DNA of 64,000 nt from Patagioenas fasciata (taxonomy: Eukaryota > Chordata > Aves > Columbiformes > Columbidae). Position 1 is the first letter of the stretch; each line of letters starts with the position of its first letter. Position numbers and translations under genes: made by a program. Of the stretch, positions 12,701 through 24,970 are shown piece by piece. Under the pieces are notes generated by a model. That model did no database searches, was not told the DNA's origin, and was given only the letters and a program-made list of their open reading frames with translations. The stretch covers positions 84,048,049 to 84,112,048 of the forward strand of contig NC_092560.1 of the NCBI RefSeq assembly GCF_037038585.1. Reading direction: 5' to 3'.

Positions 12701-15179
12701 GGAGTGATTCCTAAGCGTGGAATAGCGTTGTTAGCGCTGTTGTACAAATGGAAACTAAATCAACAAGGTGTTAAAATACTTCCCAAGGCTGGAGGTGGTG
12801 GCACTGAGCACTTGGCTTTGTCCCCAGCCACCACTTCCCCATGCTCTCACCTTGGAAATCCTTTTGGTTTTGGGCTCGTTGACTTGCTAAGCTCCATGTT
12901 AAACCCGCTTGGGTAGTCCGGATCTTTCTGTTTCTCTCCCAATATCCGGCTTAAATCATGGCTGAGAAAAACCTCTTGTACTTGGCCTTGAGGGTTTCTT
13001 GGTGCCTTCTTTAAGCTGGTCCTGCGCTTCCCCATCCCAGCATCTTGTTCTGTTCTGCCTCAAAAACACATCCTGGGCCTCCCCGCCATCGACCCCTCTG
13101 AATTTTCCAGGCAATCCTTAATTCTTCTAAAGCCTTGATTATTTTGCTCTGGCTGTTCTTGCTGAGCTTAATATCACTTGAACTTGATTAATGACAGAGC
13201 CCAGACAACAAAGCTCCCCAGCCTCTTCGAGTCATTTTGTCTCAGCTAAGAGGTGGGAACACACAACCCACGAATCCATAGACAAGATGGGGAGTTGGAG
13301 TTCATCAACTGATGAGAGAAAATTCCCCTGGGTTGAAAACATCAGATTACAGATTAATCCTTGAGGTCTCCTCTGAAGTCCTGCGGTGCCTTCTTCTCAT
13401 CTTCCGCCGCTGCCCTCGCCATCAAAGGATTCGCTTGCGTAGAAGCCGTCTGGCAAGCTGGAGTCTTCTCCAGTCCGAAAACACCAGCGGCCCAGCTGGT
13501 TATTCTGGTTTCCTTCATCGGCTGGGAACGTCTTCCTCACCTCGCAAGCTTGGGAGGACCAGGGAGGTCAAACCAGCGCTGGAAAAGCCTCCAGGGCTCT
13601 GCGTGGCCGCGTGAGTTTCTTTCGACTCGCAAAAAAGCAACCGTGGTTGATCCAGACCCTTCCATGCATCTTCTTGGGATGGCAGAGAGCAGCTCAGCAT
13701 CGCTGCCTCTAGAAAAGGCACAGTAATGTTAATTAAAAGCTCGTTTTCCCAAGCTACCTTAGGCATTATCTCAAATATCCTCCCCGTGTGACATCCACGG
13801 CCACGCATCGGACCAGAAGACTTTTCTGTAGGGAGGTTGTCAGCGTCTACTCCTTGATTCCTTCATCTTCCCGCATTTGGATGGTTTGGCGTCGTTATAA
13901 ATTTGAGTTAATCACTAATTTGGACTGTCTGCTTAAAAATCACTATTTACAAGTAGAACAGCACTGTGGGGACGTGGCCAGTTGTGGCAGGGAGGGGAAA
14001 ACTTGCTGTGCGCTTGGCATCGGTTGTTTCTCATGTTGAAACATCCCCCAGACGCTGGATCTAAAAGACAAAGGGCTGGACCATGCCTCAGCTGGGTTGT
14101 TCTCATAGGAGATAACATCTCCCGGCACAGACAGCGCAGCTTTCCCAAACCAGACCGCGCAAGGTCATTTAAGAACTTGGTTTGCACGTGTTCCAACAGC
14201 TCCTTCGTTATCATCCGTCAATCCTTCCGTCCTCACTCCGTCCCTCGGATACCCGCTGTGGCTGGTGCAAAGCCATCCTGCTTAATTGGGACCTCGGGGA
14301 AGCTGTTCTCATTCTCCAGCCAGCTTTAATTAATGGATATAACAATTTATGAATAGGAAGAGCTTGGCTAACTCCTTGTTTTATTTCCTTTCTGCTCCCC
14401 CAGGTAATTTGGAGCGACGCTTTGGGAAGGTCCCTTTGAAAAAGAATCATCCGGCTGCTTGTTTTCTGCAGGGTCAGTTCTGCAAATGTTGGGAGCTGGT
14501 AAAACACTTAAATACTCACGTCAGCAGGTAAGTTGTTCCTACAGTAGCTCCTTTACTTAAAACCGAGCCTAAGTGCTGCGAGGGATTCGCCCTGATGGGT
14601 TGGGAGACGTCGATTTTGAACTGACGCTGTTTAATCTGGGCCTTGTCTGGACAGCTACGGCAAAAGAAGCAAACCACACATTTTAAACGTATTCTGTTGC
14701 TTTTCTTTCTTGCGGCTGGATTTGTGCTATGGGTGCAAAACGCTGTGAGGAATCGGGAACGCAGCTGAGCTACCGCTTCCCAAAATTGCCTCGAAGCGCC
14801 GTAGACCCCACGTGGTCCATTCCCGCTGCGCCCAGTAGCCCCAGCTAAACCGGCGATGAGAAACGGCCAAGCGCTGTGGCAAAATTTGGGATGGTGTCGT
14901 TTTCCTCGGCGATCTCCTTTTCCCCTCGCACCGGCGAGTGCGAGGTTCACGGTCTCGAAAAGCTGATTATAGCATAGGTGAAATTAAGAGGAGGTGGAAA
15001 ATTGGGTGTGCGGAGAACGGCATCGCCCTGTACCGGGGAGTTGTGACAAGCTCGTTTACAAAGGTGGTTGATTTCTTTGCTTTGGCACTTCTAGGTTGGT
15101 TTAGTAAGACGGAATAAAAGCAGGAAGGTGATGCCAAATTAGTGACAGTTTGGGTAATCAAAACTTTGCTTTTGAGTAT
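9716..15179. other. Intergenic DNA between SKA1 and MAPK4
   Basis: About 5.5 kb with scattered ORFs of at most 144 codons and no recognisable similarity. An exon-like block at about 14402-14527 (after CTGCTCCCCCAG) has no supporting homology. Confidence 0.5.
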
Positions 15180-15952
15180 CACAGAATCCCAGAATGTGAG
15201 GGGTTGAAGGGACCTGGAAAGCTCATCCAGTGCAATCCCCCCATGGAGCAGGAACACCCAGCTGAGGTTCCACAGGAAGGTGTCCAGGCGGGTTTGAATG
15301 TCTGCACAGAAGGAGACTCCACAACCTCCCTGGGCAGCCTGGGCCAGGCTCTGACACCCTCACCCCAAACAAGTTTCTTCTCATATTTAAGTGGAACCTT
15401 TTGTGTTCCAGTTTGTACCCATTACCCCTTGTCCTATCACTGGTTGTCACCCAGAAGAGCCTGGCTCCATCCTCCTGACACTCCCTCTTTCCATATTGAT
15501 CCCCATGAATAAGTCACCCCTCAGTGTCCTCTTGTCCAGCTCCAGAGCCCCAGCTCCCTCAGCCTTTCCTCACCCGGGAGATGCTCCACTCCCTTCAGCA
15601 TCTTGGTGGCTGCGCTGGACTCTCTCCAGCAGTTCCCTGTCCTTCTGGAGCTGAGGGGCCACAACTGGACACAAGATTCCAGGTGTGGTCTCCCCAGGGC
15701 AGAGCAGAGGGGCAGGAGAACCTCTCTGACCTACTGACCACCCCCTTCTAACCCACCCCAGGTACCATTGGCCTTCCTGGCCACAAGGGCCCAGTGCTGG
15801 CTCATGCTCACCCTGCTGGCCCCAGGACCCCCAGCTCCCTTTTCACTGCTCTCCAACAGCTCATTCCCCACCTTACACTGGAACCTGGGGTTGTTCCTGC
15901 CCAGATTCAAGACTCTACACTTGCCCTTGTTCTATTTCATTCCATTTTTCCC
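15180..15952 (-). mobile_element. CR1 LINE, 5'-truncated, intergenic
   Basis: The + strand begins with CACAGAATCCCAGAATG (reverse complement of the CR1 3' tail) and ends at about TTCATTCCATTTTTCCC. It covers only the non-coding 3' portion of CR1 and the tail of the last ORF2 segment. Confidence 0.95.
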
Positions 15953-16790
15953 TTGTTGCCGATGAGATGGAAGGAACAGGCTGGGATCCCTCTTGACCGG
16001 TGAAGTCCAGCAACGGTCTGTGCCCAGAGCTTTTAATTCCCACTTGATTTTTGTATATTAATACTATACCAGTGCAACTGATCCCACATTAATGTCACAC
16101 CTTCTCCTGCGGATTTAAAACAATATATACATTATTAAATGGCTTTGCTTTTCTCAAGCCCAACAAGTATGTGCAGCACCGAATCAGGACTTATAATACA
16201 AAGGCAAACTTTGAGTAGGAAACGTGAACGTGGGATTTATCAGCTTCTTTTATTCGATATTTTTCTATGTCCTCCCAGAAAGCTGCGATTTGTTTACTAC
16301 GCAGCCAATTATTTGATTTTCCCTTTCAAATACAAAAAGCACGTGGCTTAGAGCAACGTAATTTGCAGCCTGCTGCTTAATGATACAGCTGATGGAAGAA
16401 AATTGGGCTGCGAGCTTAAACTGCTGAGAAAAGCTAAAATTTGGTATGTGTGGGGTAGGCAGCCTGGAGAGAAGAGGAGGTTGCTGAGGCAAGAAATGAT
16501 CTTTTAATTCTTTTCCTGCCTTAGGCACAAAACCTGATTCTGTTAGGTCCCCTTTGCTGTACAAGCTTCTCTTTGGTGATGTTCAGAACCCATCTGGAAA
16601 ACTCGGTGAGGAGCCGCGCTCGGAGCAGCGGGGGGACTGGATTAGGTGACTCCAGAGGTCTCTTCCCACATAAATTAGTTCCCTGCAAGCAGCTGTAAGA
16701 TGGGAAATTCTTCTAAATCAGAGCAATTCCTAAAAGTATTGCCATATATGGAGTGAGAAGACAACCTACAATGTGTTGATGAAGAAAAGC

Positions 16791-17536
16791 ATCACAGAAT
16801 CCCAGAATGTCAGGGATTGGAAGGGAGCTGGAAAGCTCATCCAGTGCAATCCCCCCATGGAGCAGGAACACCCAGCTGAGGTTCCACAGGAGGGTGTCCA
16901 GGCGGGTTTGAATGTCTGCAGAGAAGGAGACTCCACAACCTCCCTGGGCAGCCTGGGCCAGGCTCTGACACCCTCACCATCAAGAAGCTTCTTCTCATAT
17001 CTAAGTGGAAGCTCCTATGTTCCAGTTTGAACCCATTACCCCTTGTCCTGTCACTGGTTGTCACCCAGAAGAGCCTGGCTCCATCCTCCTGACACTCACC
17101 CTTTCCATATTGGTCCCCATGAATGAGGTCACCCCTCAGTGTCCTCTTGTCCAGCTCCAGAGCCCCAGCTCCCTCAGCCTTTCCTCACCCGGGAGATGCT
17201 CCACTCCCTTCAGCATCTTTGTTGCCCTGCGCTGGACTCTCTCCAGCAGTTCCCTGTCCTTCTGGAGCTGAGGGGCCACAACTGGACACAAGATTCCAGG
17301 TGTGGTCTCCCCAGGGCAGAGCAGAGGGGCAGGAGAACCTCTCTGACCTACTGACCACCCCCTTCTAACCCACCCCAGGTACCATTGGCCTTCCTGGCCA
17401 CAAGGGCCCAGTGCTGGCTCATGCTCACCCTGCTGGCCCCAGGACCCCCAGCTCCCTTTTCACTGCTCTCCAACAGCTCATTCCCCAACTTACCCTGGAA
17501 CCTGGGGTTGTTCCTATCCAGATGTAACACTCTACA
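16791..17536 (-). mobile_element. CR1 LINE, 5'-truncated, intergenic
   Basis: The structure resembles the copy at 15180, but its 5' end (right side) carries the variant reading ACATCTGGATAGGAAC in place of the GAATCTGGGCAGGAAC seen in most copies. That difference suggests a separate subfamily, shared with the copy at 26875. Confidence 0.95.
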
Positions 17537-18539
17537 TGATTATATTTGATTTTTCACAGCTCCTGAGATGCTTCCAAAGCCCTGCAGCCAGGATTAGCAC
17601 CTCTGGAATCGCAGCCGCTTTTACACCGACGCTTCGTTTTACCAACAAGGGCAAGTCCCGACGTTTCGCATCTTCTTCGGGCTGATAAAACACCGGGGAT
17701 GAGTCTGGAAAAGGCCACGTTCCGTGTGTCAAAAGGATGCGCCGAACGTAGCGTATCCAGTGGGAAACGACAGCGCCGGGCTGACTCGTATCACGTCACC
17801 GAGTTCAGATCTGACAGGGGATTTCTGCAACTCAAGTCGTGCTGACACTCAGGTCCCCGTTTATTTCGACAGCGAATGATTTAACTTCCTAAATACATCC
17901 TAAATACATCGGGCATGTAACTGTAACCAAAGACAGAATAACATTGACTTGTTAAAATGGCTCTGTTTACAGCAGCGCCACAAACTGAAGGATTCAAGGC
18001 AAGTCCTCGAAGCCCCAGATCGCTCCCGGCCGGCGCGGACGCAGAACGCGCTCCCACATTTCAGGAGCTTCACCCTCACCCCGCAGTCGTTTATTTTCCG
18101 CTCTCATGTGGCTCTCGAACTGAGCAGAGCGGGCAGAGTTGAATTTATTGGAGCATTTCTTATTTTTCCTCGGTTTTCTCTGCAGAAGGCGAGGGAGGCT
18201 CAGTTCTTGCAGCTCTAACAAAGCAACACGCTTGTCTGGAGGAGATCAATAACCATCGAACTATTGTGCTTCCTCCACTTAAAGCTGTTGGAACAGGTTC
18301 CTTTAATTGTCCTTTCACGCTGTAAATACGGCGTATGGTGAAATATTCTCCATGAAAGCCGCTCAGCGGGTTGTGCCACCCAGGGAAGGAAAGACCTCGG
18401 CTACTTCAGCTGTAACAGCCCCGGGGGCTCTACCCGAATTCCGTCACACGTTTCATCGGGGAAGGACAAGAAGCCCACTCGGGGTTTTCAATGTGAGTGT
18501 TTTAATTGGGGGGGGGCTCACATCAGCCCCACCAGCACC
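17537..18539. other. Intergenic DNA, nothing recognised
   Basis: Unique-looking sequence between a CR1 copy and the G-rich minisatellite. No gene was recognised. Confidence 0.5.
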
Positions 18540-20150
18540 CCGTGGTGTTTGGGGGGGCAGATGGGATCTCCCCTGGGCACCTCTTTACTATGGTGGGGGG
18601 AATGGATCCCCTCAGGTGGTTCATGGGGATGGTGAGGAGGACCAGATCCCCTCAGGGACCATGGTGGGGAGGACCAGATCCACTTGGGTGGCTCCTCATG
18701 GGGATGGTGAGGGGAACTGGATCCCCTCAGGTGGCTCATGGAGACAGCAAGGGGGACTTGATCCCATCAGGCACCTCCTCACAGGGCCTATGGTGGTGGG
18801 GGAAACCAGATCCCTTTGGGTTACTCCTCATGAGGATGGTGAGGGGGACCAGATCCCCTCAGGCGGCTTTTCACAGGGACTGTGGTGGGGGGGGGGAAGC
18901 AGATCCCTTTGGGTGGCTCCTCATGGGGATGGTGAGGGGGACCAGATCCCCTCAGGCGGCTTTTCACAGGGACTGTGGTGGAGAGGGAAACCAGATCCCT
19001 TTCGGTTGCTCCTCATGGGGATGGTGAGGGGAACTGGATCCCCTCAGGTGGCTCATGGAGACAGTGAGGGGGACTTGATCCCATCAGGCACCTCCTCACA
19101 GGGACTACGGTGGGGGTGGGGGGGAACCAGATCCCTTTGGGTTGCTCCTCATGAGGGTGGTGAGGAGGACCAGATCCCCTCAGGTAGCTCGTCATGGACC
19201 ATGGTGGCGAGGACCGGATCCCCTTGGGTGGCTCCTCATGAGGATGGTGATGGAGAAGCGGGTCCCCTCAGTGCAGGGAGGGGGACACTGGGTCCCCTCA
19301 AGCCGTTCATGGGGACAATAAGGGGGACACCGGATCCCCTCAGGCGGCTCCTCATAGGGACCGACCGGGGCAGGTGAATCCCCTTGAGTGGCTCCTTATG
19401 GGGATGGTGGGGGGAACCACATCCCCTCAGGCACTTCATGGGGACAGTGAAAGGGAACCGTGTCCCCTCAGTTGACTCCTGGGGACAATGAAGGGGAACC
19501 ATGTCCCCTCACTTAGCTCATGGGGACAGTGAGCAGTGCCCGGGTCCCCTCAGGCAGCTCCTCATGGGGACGGTGCGAGGGAGCGGGTCCCCTCATCTGC
19601 CTTAAGGGGACAGTGAGGGGGAACCGCGTCCCCTCAGTCGACTCCTGGGGACAGTGAGGGGGAACCGCGTCCCCTCAGTCGACTCCTGGGGACAGTGAGG
19701 GGGAACCGCGTGCCCTCAATCGACTCCTGGGGACAGTGAAGGGGAACCGTGTCCCCTCAGTCGATTAATGGGGACAATGAGCGGTGCTTGGGTCCCCACA
19801 CGGGGCTCCACATAGGGACGGTGAGGGGGAAGTGGGTCCCCTCAGTCTCCTCATGGGGACAGCGAGGGGGAACCGCATCCCCTCAGGCGGCTCCTCACAG
19901 GAACCATGGCGGGAAGCGGGGGAACCAGCTCCCCTCAGGCGGTTCATAGGGACGGTGAGGGGGCAGCGGATCCCCTCATTCGTCTTAAGGGGACAATGAG
20001 GGGGAACCGCGTCCCCTCAGTCGACTCCTGGGGGCAGTGAAGGGGAACCGCGTCCCCTCAGTCGACTCCTGGGGGCAGTGAAGGGGAACCGCGTCCCCTC
20101 AGTCGACTCCTGGGGGCAGTGAAGGGGAACCGTGTCCCCTCCCTTGGCTG
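18540..20150. repeat. G-rich minisatellite upstream of the 20.2-kb CpG island
   Basis: The left part is built of roughly 46-bp half units combining into 92-93-bp repeats (CTCCTCA at 18824, 18917 and 19009), with GGGGATGGTGAGGGGGACC and AGATCCCCTCAGG. The right part is made of 41-bp units with GGGGGAACCGCGTCCCCTCA, then GTCGACTCCTGGGG (for example GAACCGCG at 19621, 19662 and 19703). Many runs of three or more G suggest G-quadruplex potential. Long ORFs through it (for example 18307-19377) are products of the repeat. Confidence 0.9.
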
Positions 20151-20154
20151 CCCG

Positions 20155-20480
20155 GGTCCCCTCAGGCGGCTCCTCCCCCGGCAGGTGGCCCCCGCGCGGC
20201 GGCGGCCGCTGGGTGACGTCATGGCGGGGGCGGGCGCGCGGTGCCGGTGCGCTGAGGAGATGGAGCCGGCAGGGCCATGGCGGAGCCGGTGAGTGCGGGG
20301 ATCCCCGCTCCTTCCTCAGCCGGGTTCCCCCCAGCCGGTGCTGAGGGGATTTGAGGGGCGATGAAGGGCGGCGGGGAGCGGGTTCGCCCGCTTCTGCCCC
20401 GGGTGGGAAGCTCCCGGTGGCGCCTCGTCCTTCCCCGGGGCTCAGCCGGTTTAACATCGCGGGTTGCTGCCCGGGGGAGG
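20155..20480 (+). promoter_or_regulatory. CpG-island promoter candidate with CRE
   Basis: This is a short, very CpG-rich block (GGCCCCCGCGCGGCGGCGGC). A perfect palindromic CRE, TGACGTCA, lies at 20214-20221, and GC-rich elements follow (GGGGGCGGGCGCGCGG). The segment has the layout of an avian CpG-island promoter running into a first exon. It is the only such block between SKA1 and the MAPK4 coding start, so it is the best candidate for the MAPK4 promoter, but another transcript is possible. Confidence 0.55.
20225..20288 (+). other. Candidate non-coding first exon (possibly MAPK4 exon 1)
   Basis: The block ends in a strong donor: GCCATGGCGGAGCCG at 20274-20288 followed by GTGAGTGCGG. The exon start is not visible and is set just after the CRE. 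Two ATGs lie in it (20260 and 20277). If joined to the acceptor at 33149, the ATG at 20277 would give only a seven-codon uORF, while the ATG at 20260 would run out of frame past the MAPK4 start. The join is inference; there is no transcript evidence. Confidence 0.4.
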
Positions 20481-20514
20481 GTGGGTGACCCATGTGCATG
20501 TGCTTCTCAATGGT

Positions 20515-21160
20515 TCTATACCTGCCTTATGTCTCTATACCTGCCTTATGTCTCTATACCTGCCTTATGTCTCTATATCTGCCTTATGTCTCTATATCTG
20601 CCTTATGTCTCTATATCTGCCTTATGTCTATATCTGCCTTATGTCTCTATATCTGCCTTATGTCTCTATACCTGCTTTATGCCTCTATATTTGCCTTATG
20701 TCTCTATACCTGCTTTATGCCTCTATACCTGCTTTATGCCTGCACCTGCTTTATATCTCTATACCTGCTTTAAGCCTATATCTGCCTTATGTGTCTATAT
20801 CTGCTTTATGGCTATACCTGCTTTACATCTCTATATCTGTTTTATGTCTATACTTGCTTTATGGCTAAACCTGCTTTATGTCTATACCTGCCTTATGTCT
20901 CTATATCTGCCTTATGTCTCTATATCTGCTTTATGTCTCTATACCTGCTTTATGGCTATACCTGCTTTGCATCTCTATATCTGCTTTATGTCTATACTTG
21001 CTTTATGTCTCTATACCTGCTTTATGCCTCTATACCTGCTTTATGCCTCTATACCTGCTTTATGCCTCTATACCTGCTTTATGTCTATACCTGCTTTATG
21101 TCTCTATACCTGCCTTATGTCTCTGTACCTGCTCTATGTCTCTATACCTGCTTTATGTGC
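20515..21160. repeat. 19-bp minisatellite (CTATACCTGCCTTATGTCT)
   Basis: About 35 units of 17-19 bases with the core CTATACCTGCYTTATGYCT. Because 19 is not a multiple of three and no frame of the unit contains a stop on the + strand, several overlapping ORFs (up to 328 codons) run through it. They are Leu/Tyr/Ser/Cys repeats with no protein meaning. The array begins about 225 bases downstream of the donor at 20289. Confidence 0.93.
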
Positions 21161-23985
21161 AGTACTTGGGCTTGCACAGCTAAATCCATGCACAACTAAG
21201 CTGGTGTCAGGGTCCCCGAACCTTTCCCGCTGTCTGGAGGGGAAAATCTGCTTCTTTCCCTCTTCCCCCATCAAATACAGGTCGCGTTTGCTCTCAGTCT
21301 TATTTAGTCTTAGCCTAAAAGAGATGCTTGTGTCTGAGAGCCGGTGATGGCAGGTGGCCTTGGGCCAGGCTTTAGCGGCATCAAACGTGCTCGGTGTGCG
21401 GTGAAATGCGCGTTCGGGAGCCACGGCACCTCGGGAAGGGTCATCCCAGGCTGGTTCATCCTCAGAAAAAGAGGGTTAAACCCAACCCTGATGTCTGACA
21501 GGTTGTCCCCACATGGCGCATCCCCTCCTGGAATGGGTTGGGGTCCCACAGGTCCCGCGTGCACCCCCTTTTTGGGATGTCAGAGGTGTCTGGGTACCCG
21601 TGCTACCCATCACGTGTCTGTATGCTTGGGGCTGGAGAAGTTGATGTGGAGCATCAAGGTTTTCTCTCGATTAAACAACTGGTTTGGTTTTGGTGACACA
21701 ATGCTCAGCTGCTGCTGAGAGGAGTTTTAGTCCCTGCGTTCGTCCTCACTGTTAATTAGGCGTGTTTAATCCTGCCTGGTGCTGGGAACGCGGAGTGCTT
21801 TTCTTTCTCCAGCCTCCTGTACAACGAGACCAGGGGGCAGTGACATCTTTCCCATCACCTTGGACACGATTGAAGATGTGACTGAGGCGCAGTTTCACAG
21901 TTCACTGTCCTCCTTTTGGATGGACAGATGTCCCATCAGCTTGAAGGTGACAAAAAGCCCCGTGGGGGTGTATGTGTGAAGGATTGCAGGGAAAGGGACA
22001 CCAGGACCAGGACCAAGGGCTGGAGTTGCACGTAATGTTTTGAGGATAAATCTCATACCCAGCAGGTGAGCATCAGCATTTCCCCTCCCTATAAAACAGC
22101 TGATAACCCACATACCATCGATTCTCTTGTGCTTGAGAGACCACCACTGAGCTTCTTGCTTGGTTCAGAGCTAAAGCAGAGAGAAAAGTCAGGCTTAACC
22201 GCAGTCCTTGCCCTTCTCAAGCTCAGCCCAGCCTGTTAAGTGCGGACTGATAAATCCCAATCAAATAACCCTTGTTCAGAAAGGACGCTGAACCGCGAGC
22301 ATCTCGGACAACCTCAAGCTCTCCAGGTTGAGTGTTTTAATGCAGATGGTGTCTGTTTATCTTGATTTTTATACTTAGAACAAAGATGTGAAGATCTAAT
22401 TCCAGATTCTGGAGCAGCTTCTCATTCTGCTTCGGCCTCCTGAGTGCTGAGCAACTCGGCAAAGCAAAATCGCCAGAATTAGCGTTATGAGCTGAAATTA
22501 CCTCTCGATTTTCCAGGTGGTGTGAGGCAGCTCGCTTACAGTTGCAACTGCTTTGTTGGACGCAATTAATTTGCCCTCATTTGGGCATCTAAAAGCGTCT
22601 TTTCGGAGCAGAAATAATCCTCCCGAAACTTCTCGCGTCCCCAGGTGGGAGGTGTTGCAGAAATGCAAGTGCAGGGGAGCGTTTGCAGCTCATCCTCTTG
22701 CAGACACCGAGGGCTGAGTTAAAAACCAGCCTGTTAATTTTATTGTCATGGCTCTAAGCACTTGTGAGCACCCCCCTCACCTTCCTCCCTATACCCTGTG
22801 CCAGCATTTAATTGCTCTGGGGAGATAATATCTCATTTCAAGGTTGAACTTATCTCATTTTGACTTGCAGAGGGGGGGACGTGGTGGTGCCCTTGTCACA
22901 AAGGTGACTTGTCACTCCCTGCAGCCATCGGGTCGCTTCTTCAGGAGGCTGAAGGATCCAAGGTGCTGTAGCCTCAACTCCAAGGCTCTTTCTCCATCGT
23001 GAGTGATTTTTGTGGCCACCCTTGGGACTCAGAATATTGTCAGGAAACTCAGCTGGGTGATTAGAATTGGATCTTTTTAGTCTCCACTTCATGTATTTAC
23101 CTGAAATTTCTGCCCCGCTGCTATAACCGGAGCTGACCCAGCCTCGCGTCCTATTTTAAAATAACAACTACGCAAAGTTTCCTTGTGTTTCCCCCATTGA
23201 TTTTAAACCTTGATTTTAACAGCTGTCTGGCAACTCTGAAATCTCTCTCGTTAAGGGGTTTTAAGGCAGATTGCAGGAGGTTGTTTGGAAAGACACGGGG
23301 TGCACGTGGTTAATCTGTAATCGAGCTTCTCTCGGCCTCTTTGGTAACAGCACAAATACTCACTTGTAGTTTTACTGATGGTACCTAACAGTGAATCCGG
23401 CAGCTAATTCTCTATTCCTAGCATGCTTAGAAGTGCCTTACTTTACAATTAATTCTGTTAGCTCTTCAGATTTAATGAATTCCATTAGACGTCCTCATCA
23501 GTCACCGACCCTGGACATTTCTTCTTCAGTGCCTTTTAGAAAATCACATTTCCAAGCATTTTCCACGTTTTTTTTCTTTGCCAGAATGATTTTTACATCA
23601 TTTAACTCTTGCTGCTTTGCTGGGGTTGTAACTTTTGGGGCCTTTGGTCGATGCTTTAAGTGAGTCCTGCTAACGATTGCTTTCGCCTTTGTAAAATTGG
23701 CCTTTTTAAAGACGTCACTGCCATTATTTTGGGCTTGTAGTTTCGATGAGTACTGAAAAATCAGAGTTAAGCTCTGATGAAAGGAGCATTAGACATTGCA
23801 GTTCGTTTTGGCTTCCTCCTTGTCACGTCGCCTTGGGCTGAGATGGGAGCGACACCAGCGGCTTTGCACCCGAACGACTTATGGGTGCATTCCTTGGTTT
23901 TGCTATTGATTATTCATTAGCTGTTTGCATTGTGGTATTTTTATTTACCTCTCTGTGTGCATGTATGTGATGAATAGCGGGAAAA
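21161..23985. other. Unassigned DNA, possibly MAPK4 5' intron
   Basis: No exon, repeat or RNA gene is recognised. If the 20.2-kb island is the MAPK4 promoter this is intronic. Confidence 0.45.
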
Positions 23986-24970
23986 CGTGGTCTACCTTGA
24001 CTTGAGCGAGGCATTTGACACAGTGTCCCGCAGCATCCTCACAGCTGAACTGAGGGAGTGCGGTCTGGATGAGCGGGTGGTGAGGTGGACTGTGAACTGG
24101 CTGAAGGGAAGAAGCCAGAGAGTCGTGGGCAATGGGGCAGAGTCCAGTTGAGGCCTGGATCCAGTGCAGGGCCTCAGGGGGCAGTGCTGGGGCCGCTATT
24201 ATTCAATATATTCATCAGTGATTTGGACATTAAGTGTAGAGTCTTGAATGTGGGCAGGAACAACCCCAGGTTCCAGTGTAAGTTGGGGAATGAGCTGTTG
24301 GAGAGCAGTGAAAAGGGAGCTGGGGGTCCTGGGGCCAGCAGGGTGAGCATGAGCCAGCACTGGGCCCTTGTGGCCAGGAAGCCAATGGTACCTGGGGTGG
24401 GTTAGAAGGGGGTGGTCAGTAGGTCAGAGAGGTTCTCCTGCCCCTCTGCTCTGCCCTGGGGAGACCACACCTGGAATCTTGTGTCCAGTTGTGGCCCCTC
24501 AGCTCCAGAAGGACAGGGAACTGCTGGAGAGAGTCCAGCGCAGCCACCAAGATGCTGAAGGGAGTGGAGCATCTCCTGTGTGAGGAAAGGCTGAGGGAGC
24601 TGGGGCTCTGGAGCTGGACAAGAGAACACTGAGGGGTGACCTCATTCATGGGGATCAATATGGAAAGGGTGAGTGTCAGGAGGATGGAGCCAGGCTCTTC
24701 TGGGTGACAACCAATGATAGGACAAGGGGTAATGGGTTCAAACCGAAACACAAAAGGTTCCACTTAAATATGAGAAGAAACTTGTTCCTGGTGAGGGTGT
24801 CAGAGCCTGGCCCAGGCTGCCCAGGGAGGTTGTGGAGTCTCCTTCTCTGCAGACATTCAAACCCGCCTGGACACCTTCCTGTGGAACCTCAGCTGGGTGT
24901 TCCTGCTCCATGGGGAGATTGCACTGGATGAGCTTTCCAGGTCCCTTCCTAAGATTCTGTGATTTTGTGA
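23986..24970 (+). mobile_element. CR1 LINE with internal deletion shared with the 57.9-kb copy
   Basis: The copy begins in the reverse-transcriptase region (CGTGGTCTACCTTGACTTGA) and keeps F-D-T-V-S intact at this point. Around 24222-24240, GATTTGGA is joined through CATTA to AGTGTAGAG, which removes about 145 bases compared with the copy at 1183. It ends in AAGATTCTGTGATTTTGTGA, with two near-copies of the CR1 terminal octamer. Confidence 0.95.

Noticed and set aside
14402-14527. Exon-like block after CTGCTCCCCCAG with a GTAAGT-like end
   Set aside because: Splice-like borders only. The translation resembles nothing in SKA1, MAPK4 or any protein I recognise.
18307-19377. 356-codon ORF
   Set aside because: It lies in the G-rich minisatellite and follows its repeat; there is no start context or similarity.
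20361-21347. 328-codon ORF rich in Leu, Tyr and Cys
   Set aside because: It is a translation of the 19-bp minisatellite; other frames are equally open.
24416-24763. Recurrent ORF of about 115 codons with [12 protein letters not shown]
   Set aside because: It is antisense to the CR1 3' region and appears in nearly every copy; it is a mirror of the repeat, not a host gene.
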